Below, one piece after another: positions 59,636-64,000 of a stretch of 64,000 nt of DNA (position 1 is the first letter of the stretch; every line of letters begins with the position of its first letter). The stretch comes from CAVPMW01 sp963706515 (GTDB lineage Bacteria; Chloroflexota; Anaerolineae; Anaerolineales; UBA4823). The DNA is taken from positions 62,001 to 126,000 of the forward strand of contig CAVPMW010000022.1 in NCBI GenBank assembly GCA_963706515.1, read 5' to 3'. Under the pieces are notes generated by a model. That model saw only the letters and a program-made list of their open reading frames with translations. It ran no database searches and was not told the DNA's origin. Position numbers and translations under genes: made by a program.

Positions 59636-60382
59636 ATGAGTGAGACCGTTGAGGCAGCGCCCTACGTGCAGCTCCAGGGACTGCAAAAAACGTATCTGAT
59701 GGGCCAGGTAGCGGTGCATGCCCTGGCAGGGGTGGACCTGGTAATCCAGCCGAAAACACTGCTGGTGGTGATGGGACCCTCGGGATCGGGCAAATCGACC
59801 TTGCTGCACCTGCTGGGCGGCCTGGACCGCGCAACTGCCGGGCACATCCAGGTGGGAGAGCAGGAGCTGGAAAGCCTGGACGAAAATGAGCTGGCGGTCT
59901 TCCGCCGGAAGACGGTAGGCTTTATCTTCCAGTCCTTCAACCTGATTGCCAGCATGTCTGCCCTGGAAAATGTGGAATTTCCGATGCGTTTTGCCCAGGT
60001 GCCGCGGCGGGAGAGAAAAGAACGCGCAATGCATCTGCTGCAGCAGGTGGGGCTGGAGGACCGGGCGCTCCACAAGCCGACGGAGCTTTCCGGGGGCCAG
60101 CAGCAGCGGGTGGCGATCGCCCGGGCGCTGGTCAACAACCCCCAGCTGATCCTGGCGGATGAGCCCACCGGCAACCTGGACACCTCCAGCGGTTTGGGCA
60201 TCATGCGCCTGCTCTCCGAGCTGCACCTGGGCGAACGGACGGTTATCGTGGTGACGCACGATGCGCGCATGACCCAGTTTGCTACCCACACCATCCAGCT
60301 CCTGGATGGGCGCATACAGGACGGAAATGGGACAGATCCTGGCTCGGAAAAAATTAAAATGGATGAAACGGAACATGGCTAA
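59636..60382 (+). CDS. ABC transporter ATP-binding protein, MacB/LolD type
   Basis: 248 residues. Walker A MGPSGSGKSTLLHLLGG, the Q-loop IFQSFNLIASMSALENVEFP, signature LSGGQQQRVAIARAL, Walker B LILADEPTGNLD and the H-loop VVTHDARM make a complete ATPase of the LolD/MacB/FtsE class. The permease is two genes downstream. A secreted protein gene lies between them and overlaps the end of this one by 8 bases. Confidence 0.93.
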   Translation: MSETVEAAPYVQLQGLQKTYLMGQVAVHALAGVDLVIQPKTLLVVMGPSGSGKSTLLHLLGGLDRATAGHIQVGEQELESLDENELAVFRRKTVGFIFQSFNLIASMSALENVEFPMRFAQVPRRERKERAMHLLQQVGLEDRALHKPTELSGGQQQRVAIARALVNNPQLILADEPTGNLDTSSGLGIMRLLSELHLGERTVIVVTHDARMTQFATHTIQLLDGRIQDGNGTDPGSEKIKMDETEHG

Positions 60383-62156
60383 AACGAAACGAATCTCCTG
60401 GATACTGCTCAGCGCGCTGATCCTGGGGGCAGTCCTGCTGGGATTGCCGGGGAGGGCTTTTGCGCAGCTGGGCATCAACAGCGTCCAGCCGAACGTCGTC
60501 TCCAATACGACCGCGGTGCAGCTGGTGGTCACCGGCAGCGAGTTTGCCGACGGGGCGGTAGTGGTGCTGGATAACTTCGGCGCGCTGGATACCAATTTTG
60601 TCAGCGCGACCGTTTTAACGGCCTTCCTGCCATCCGGCTTGCCCCCCGGCGCCTACGGGCTGACGGTGATCAATCCCGACTCCACCTCGGCTTACCTGGC
60701 AAATGCGGTCACGGTCGTCGTGGTCACCCAGACGCCCTCGGGACCCGCTGAGGTGACCCCTACCCCCTACGCCCGCCCGCTGATCGTCGTGTCTTCCTAT
60801 ACCATCAGCACCGGCAAGGTCCCGGTCGGGCAGGCTTTTACCGTCACCCTGCGGCTGAAAAATACCGGGGAACGCACAGCCACCAACATCACCGCCAAAT
60901 TCGAGAGCGGCACGCTGGTCCCGCTGCAGACCGGTGGTCTGGTATCGCTGCAGGAGCTCGACCCTGGAGAGACGCATAAGCTCAACCAGGATTTTGCGGC
61001 TACCTACGACGTCTATGGCAAATCCGTGGTCACTGAGCCCATGGTGATGAACTACACAGACGAGTCCGGGACGGCATATACCCAGGAATTCACCCTTTCC
61101 CTGCCGGTTGCCTCGGGCGGCGGGGTGCTCGCGGCGACTAAAACGCCGACTCCAACCGTCACCCCCACTCCCCGCCCACGCCCCTTGCTGGTAATCAGCT
61201 CGTACCAGACCGACGTGCCGGTCCTGCAGCCGGGCAACCTGTTCACCCTGCAGCTGCAGGTGCAGAACGTTGGCAATTCGAATGCCCGGCGGGTCACGAT
61301 GATCCTGGGGGGAGGCTCGGGCACGTCCGGCTCCGGAGGCGATACTCCCGTGCCGGGAGGCGTATCGGGCAGCAGCGGAGACTACACCGTATTCGCCCCG
61401 GTCGGCTCATCCAACGTCCAGTTCCTGGGGGACGTCCCGGCAGGGGTAGAAAAGGATTTGACTGCGAAGCTGATCGTGAACGCGACGGCTAACCCGGGTG
61501 CTTACCCGCTGAAGATCTCTTTTGTCTACAGCGGGGACGACGATACGACCTACACGGATGACCAGGTGGTAACCCTGCTGGTGTATTCGCTGCCGCAGAT
61601 GAACGTCAGCTTTTACCGGGACCCTGGGGTCATGTTCGCCGGACAGGAGAATCAGATCCCCTTGCAGATCGTCAACCTGGGGAAGAAATCCAGCGTGCTG
61701 GGCAACATGCGCGTCACGGCGGTCGATGCGGACGGCAACCCGACGGGCGACCTGACCAATAATACGATCCTGGTTGGGAACCTGGACCCGGGAGGCTACT
61801 ACACGCTGGATGCCAACTTAATTCCCTATAATCCGGGTCCATTGGACCTGCAAATCTCGGTGGATTATACGGATGACTTCAACCAGCCGCAGGTGATCAC
61901 CGATACCCTGCAGGTGCAGGTCGAGGCAGCCCAGGTCGTCGAGCCGGGGAGCGGGGAAGGGCTGCCCCCTGGAGGTGAGCAGCCGGTGGTCGCCGCGCCG
62001 GAGACCCTCTGGCAGAAGCTGATCCGCCTGGTCAAAGGCTTGATCGGCCTGGACAGCGGCCTGCCTGCTACTCCGGTCGAGCCGCTGCCCAACGAAGTCC
62101 CCCCGGGTGAGCAGGTTCCCTTGCCGCCCGCAGGCAAGCCGCCGATGAAGGGTTAA
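60375..62156 (+). CDS. Secreted multi-domain CARDB/IPT-like protein
   Basis: About 593 residues. The signal peptide WILLSALILGAVLLGLPGRAFAQ follows a basic start (MAKTKR). An IPT/TIG-like domain (about 28-118, INSVQPNVVSNTTAVQLVVTG) is followed by three CARDB-like beta-sandwich domains separated by Pro/Thr linkers (TPTPTVTPTPRPRP). Repeated phrases are RPLIVVSSYTISTGKVPVGQAFTVTLRLKNTG and RPLLVISSYQTDVPVLQPGNLFTL. The tail is Pro-rich and has no clear anchor. Position between the ATPase and permease suggests a function like the periplasmic partner of MacB exporters, built from other domains. The ATG at 60375 overlaps the ATPase stop. Confidence 0.8.
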   Translation: MAKTKRISWILLSALILGAVLLGLPGRAFAQLGINSVQPNVVSNTTAVQLVVTGSEFADGAVVVLDNFGALDTNFVSATVLTAFLPSGLPPGAYGLTVINPDSTSAYLANAVTVVVVTQTPSGPAEVTPTPYARPLIVVSSYTISTGKVPVGQAFTVTLRLKNTGERTATNITAKFESGTLVPLQTGGLVSLQELDPGETHKLNQDFAATYDVYGKSVVTEPMVMNYTDESGTAYTQEFTLSLPVASGGGVLAATKTPTPTVTPTPRPRPLLVISSYQTDVPVLQPGNLFTLQLQVQNVGNSNARRVTMILGGGSGTSGSGGDTPVPGGVSGSSGDYTVFAPVGSSNVQFLGDVPAGVEKDLTAKLIVNATANPGAYPLKISFVYSGDDDTTYTDDQVVTLLVYSLPQMNVSFYRDPGVMFAGQENQIPLQIVNLGKKSSVLGNMRVTAVDADGNPTGDLTNNTILVGNLDPGGYYTLDANLIPYNPGPLDLQISVDYTDDFNQPQVITDTLQVQVEAAQVVEPGSGEGLPPGGEQPVVAAPETLWQKLIRLVKGLIGLDSGLPATPVEPLPNEVPPGEQVPLPPAGKPPMKG

Positions 62157-62168
62157 GAGCCAACAGCA

Positions 62169-63505
62169 ATGGGATTCATCGATCTGGTCAGCTTGATCCT
62201 GGAAAACCTGAACCGGCGCAAAGCGCGGGTGGCGCTGACCGCGATCGGGGTGGTCATTGGCACGGCAGCTGTCGTGGTGCTGGTCTCACTGGGGATCGGA
62301 CTGCAAAAAAACGCCAACCAGCAGCTCATCGGGATCGGCGACCTGACCCAGATCCAGGTCAACCCAGGATATATAGAAGCCGCCCAGCAGAAGGGAGGCG
62401 TCATGGTGATGCAGTCCCGTCCGGCGGGCGGCGCTGACCCGAATTTTATTCCCATTACGGAGGACACCCTGGCGCAGCTGGCGGCTATCCCCGGCGTCGA
62501 GGCGGTCATCCCCAGGGATTTCCTGAACGGCGGCTCGCTGGTGAGCTACAACCGCCTGGAAAGCTATCCCTCGCTGATTGGGGTGGGCACCAGCGACCTG
62601 AGCCAGCTGGGACTGCAAGCCCGCAGCGGCTCGCTGGGATTGGAGAAGGGCGGCGCGGTGGTAGGGGCGATGGTCGCCAACAATTTCTACGATCCCCGCT
62701 GGCGCCCCGGTCAGCCGACCCCACAGCCTCCGGATTTGATGGGGCAATCGGTAAAGCTGACCCTGATCAAGACCTCTACAGATGGGCAAGAAACGCGGCA
62801 AATCTATCCCGCTCAAGGTGAACGGGGTGATCAACGAATCGCGCAGGCGAATCCGATTATTCGATTTACCTGCCTCTGGACGACATGGCTGCGCTCAACG
62901 AGTGGATCAATGGGCGCAGGATCAACCGCAACCGCGATGGCTACAGCATGGCGATCGTCAAAGTCGCTCAACTGGACAAGGTGCTGGATATTGCCGACCA
63001 GATCCAGGGCATGGGCTTGCAGGCTTATACTCCCCAATCTTTCGTGCAAGGGATCAACGGCTTTTACGTGGTGCTGCAGATCATCTTCGGCGGGGTTGGG
63101 GCGATCGCCCTGCTGGTGGCAGCCATCGGGATCGCCAACACCATGGCAATGGCGATCCTGGAACGCACGCGTGAGATCGGATTGATGAAAGCCATCGGGG
63201 CGACCAACCGGGACGTGCTGAGCATCTTCCTGGGAGAAGCTGCCGGGATCGGGTTTATTGGCGGGGTGGGCGGTGTGCTGCTGGGCTGGAGCGCCGGGCA
63301 GATCCTCAACGTGCTGGCAATGGCTTACCTGGCTGGTCAGGCAGCCACCAGCGGGGGACCGCCGCCAGCGGTCGCCGTCTATACGCCCGTCTGGCTGCCG
63401 GTATTTACCCTGGTATTTGCCACCCTGGTGGGACTGATCAGCGGGCTATATCCGGCGCTTAGGGCCGCAACCCTGGTGCCAGTGAATGCATTGAAATACG
63501 AATAG
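62169..63505 (+). CDS. ABC transporter permease, MacB/FtsX type (frameshifts)
   Basis: About 445 residues. The N-terminal helix (RVALTAIGVVIGTAAVVVLVSLGIG) is followed by a MacB_PCD outer domain (PGVEAVIPRDFLNGG...). Three C-terminal FtsX-type helices carry IANTMAMAILERTREIGLMKAIGATNRDV, the typical coupling motif. The frame is lost near 62790 and again near 62860 and then recovers. It is the membrane partner of the ATPase at 59636; the cargo could be a lipoprotein or peptide. Confidence 0.9.
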
Positions 63506-63574
63506 GGGAGGAAAAAAAGATACCTGCACGGGGTGACCTCCGGCAGATATCCAATTTTAGTGCTTAGATTGAAG

Positions 63575-64000
63575 TTATTTCGTGCGCGTCTTGTTTTGCA
63601 GCGTGCGAGAGAGTATTGCTTCCATCTCGTCGCCCTGGGGAGCTGACTTGCGCTTGCTCTTTCCGCCCGCCGGCTCAGCTTCCTTGCCTTGGGAGCGATC
63701 CATGGCTTCGCGCAGCGCCATTTCCATGGCAGTCGGGATAGGTTCTTCCTTGGGTTCTTCCTCGACTTTTTTCTGGACGGGGGCCGGTGTCTCTTTGACG
63801 ACTTTTTCCGGGCGCACTTCCAGGGCTTTCATGCTGAGCTTGATCTGCTTCTTACGCCGGTTGACGTTCAAGACCTGTACGTCCACTTCGTCGCCCTCTT
63901 TGACCACTTCGCTGGGGCTCTTGATGTAATCATGGGTCATCTCACTGATGTGCACCAGACCGGGCCGCTCTGCGCCGAAATCGACGAAAGCGCCAAACCG
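63575..64000 (-). CDS. S1 RNA-binding-domain protein, 5' part beyond window
   Basis: A C-terminal fragment of at least 141 residues. At the window edge RFGAFVDFGAERPGLVHISEM is the S1 core, followed by VVKEGDEVDVQVLNVNRRKKQIKLSMKAL. After the S1 domain comes a charged low-complexity tail rich in Glu, Lys and Pro, ending SRTLQNKTRTK. It fits small general-stress-13 or ribosomal-S1-like proteins; the missing N-terminus prevents a closer call. Confidence 0.82.
   Translation of the reverse strand, partial: RFGAFVDFGAERPGLVHISEMTHDYIKSPSEVVKEGDEVDVQVLNVNRRKKQIKLSMKALEVRPEKVVKETPAPVQKKVEEEPKEEPIPTAMEMALREAMDRSQGKEAEPAGGKSKRKSAPQGDEMEAILSRTLQNKTRTK

Overview
The window looks like a stretch of a Chloroflexota chromosome, most likely class Anaerolineae. 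This is an inference from gene content: very large multi-GAF hybrid histidine kinases, an alternative complex III operon, a tungsten/molybdenum aldehyde oxidoreductase beside moaD, a baseplate-J-like membrane protein next to ruvX and mltG, BPG-dependent phosphoglycerate mutase, DUF3786 and TIGR01906 proteins, and an IS256-type insertion. No rRNA, tRNA, CRISPR array or prophage was recognised.

Layout. 0-12.1 kb: a truncated sensor kinase, rdgB, a DUF177 protein, a promoter/terminator-bounded non-coding unit, metG, pncC/cinA, uvrC, a 37-aa membrane peptide and a 1375-aa hybrid kinase. 12.3-17.4 kb: moaD, aldehyde:ferredoxin oxidoreductase, an IS256-type element and moaA, a cofactor/oxidoreductase neighbourhood split by the IS. 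17.4-24.7 kb: a minus-strand alternative complex III operon (actA-B1-B2-C-D-E plus two c-type cytochrome lipoproteins). 25-30 kb: a degenerate tyrosine recombinase, a secreted metalloprotease, a lipoprotein, an HD protein and a SanA-like protein. 30-39.5 kb: folC-lon, an AlbA_2 protein, ACBP, a sugar dehydrogenase, a DUF692-like protein, mltG and ruvX. 39.5-47 kb: cell-envelope genes and alaS. 47.4-48.6 kb: a five-copy repeat array ending exactly in the start of a GxxExxY-family gene. 48.6-55.7 kb: a spermidine-synthase-like protein, gpmA, ugpC and mutS. 55.7-58.5 kb: an XRE regulator, a VapBC-type pair and small membrane proteins. 58.8-63.5 kb: a Yip1 protein and a MacB-type ABC exporter with a secreted CARDB-like protein. 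The window ends inside an S1-domain gene.

Many conserved genes (uvrC, moaA, folC, lon, alaS, speE-like, gpmA, ugpC, mutS, actC/D) are broken by single-base shifts. Where I could resolve them they are mostly +1 insertions inside G/C-rich runs. All fragments stay collinear and highly conserved, so I read them as consensus or assembly errors and give full gene spans.

Two non-coding patterns stand out. (1) A family of long intergenic palindromes has shared TCCGAAAA...TTTTCGGA ends and variable stems with matching changes in both arms; four of the six lie between convergent genes. (2) A tandem array has units that each contain a copy of the leader and first codons of the downstream GxxExxY gene.
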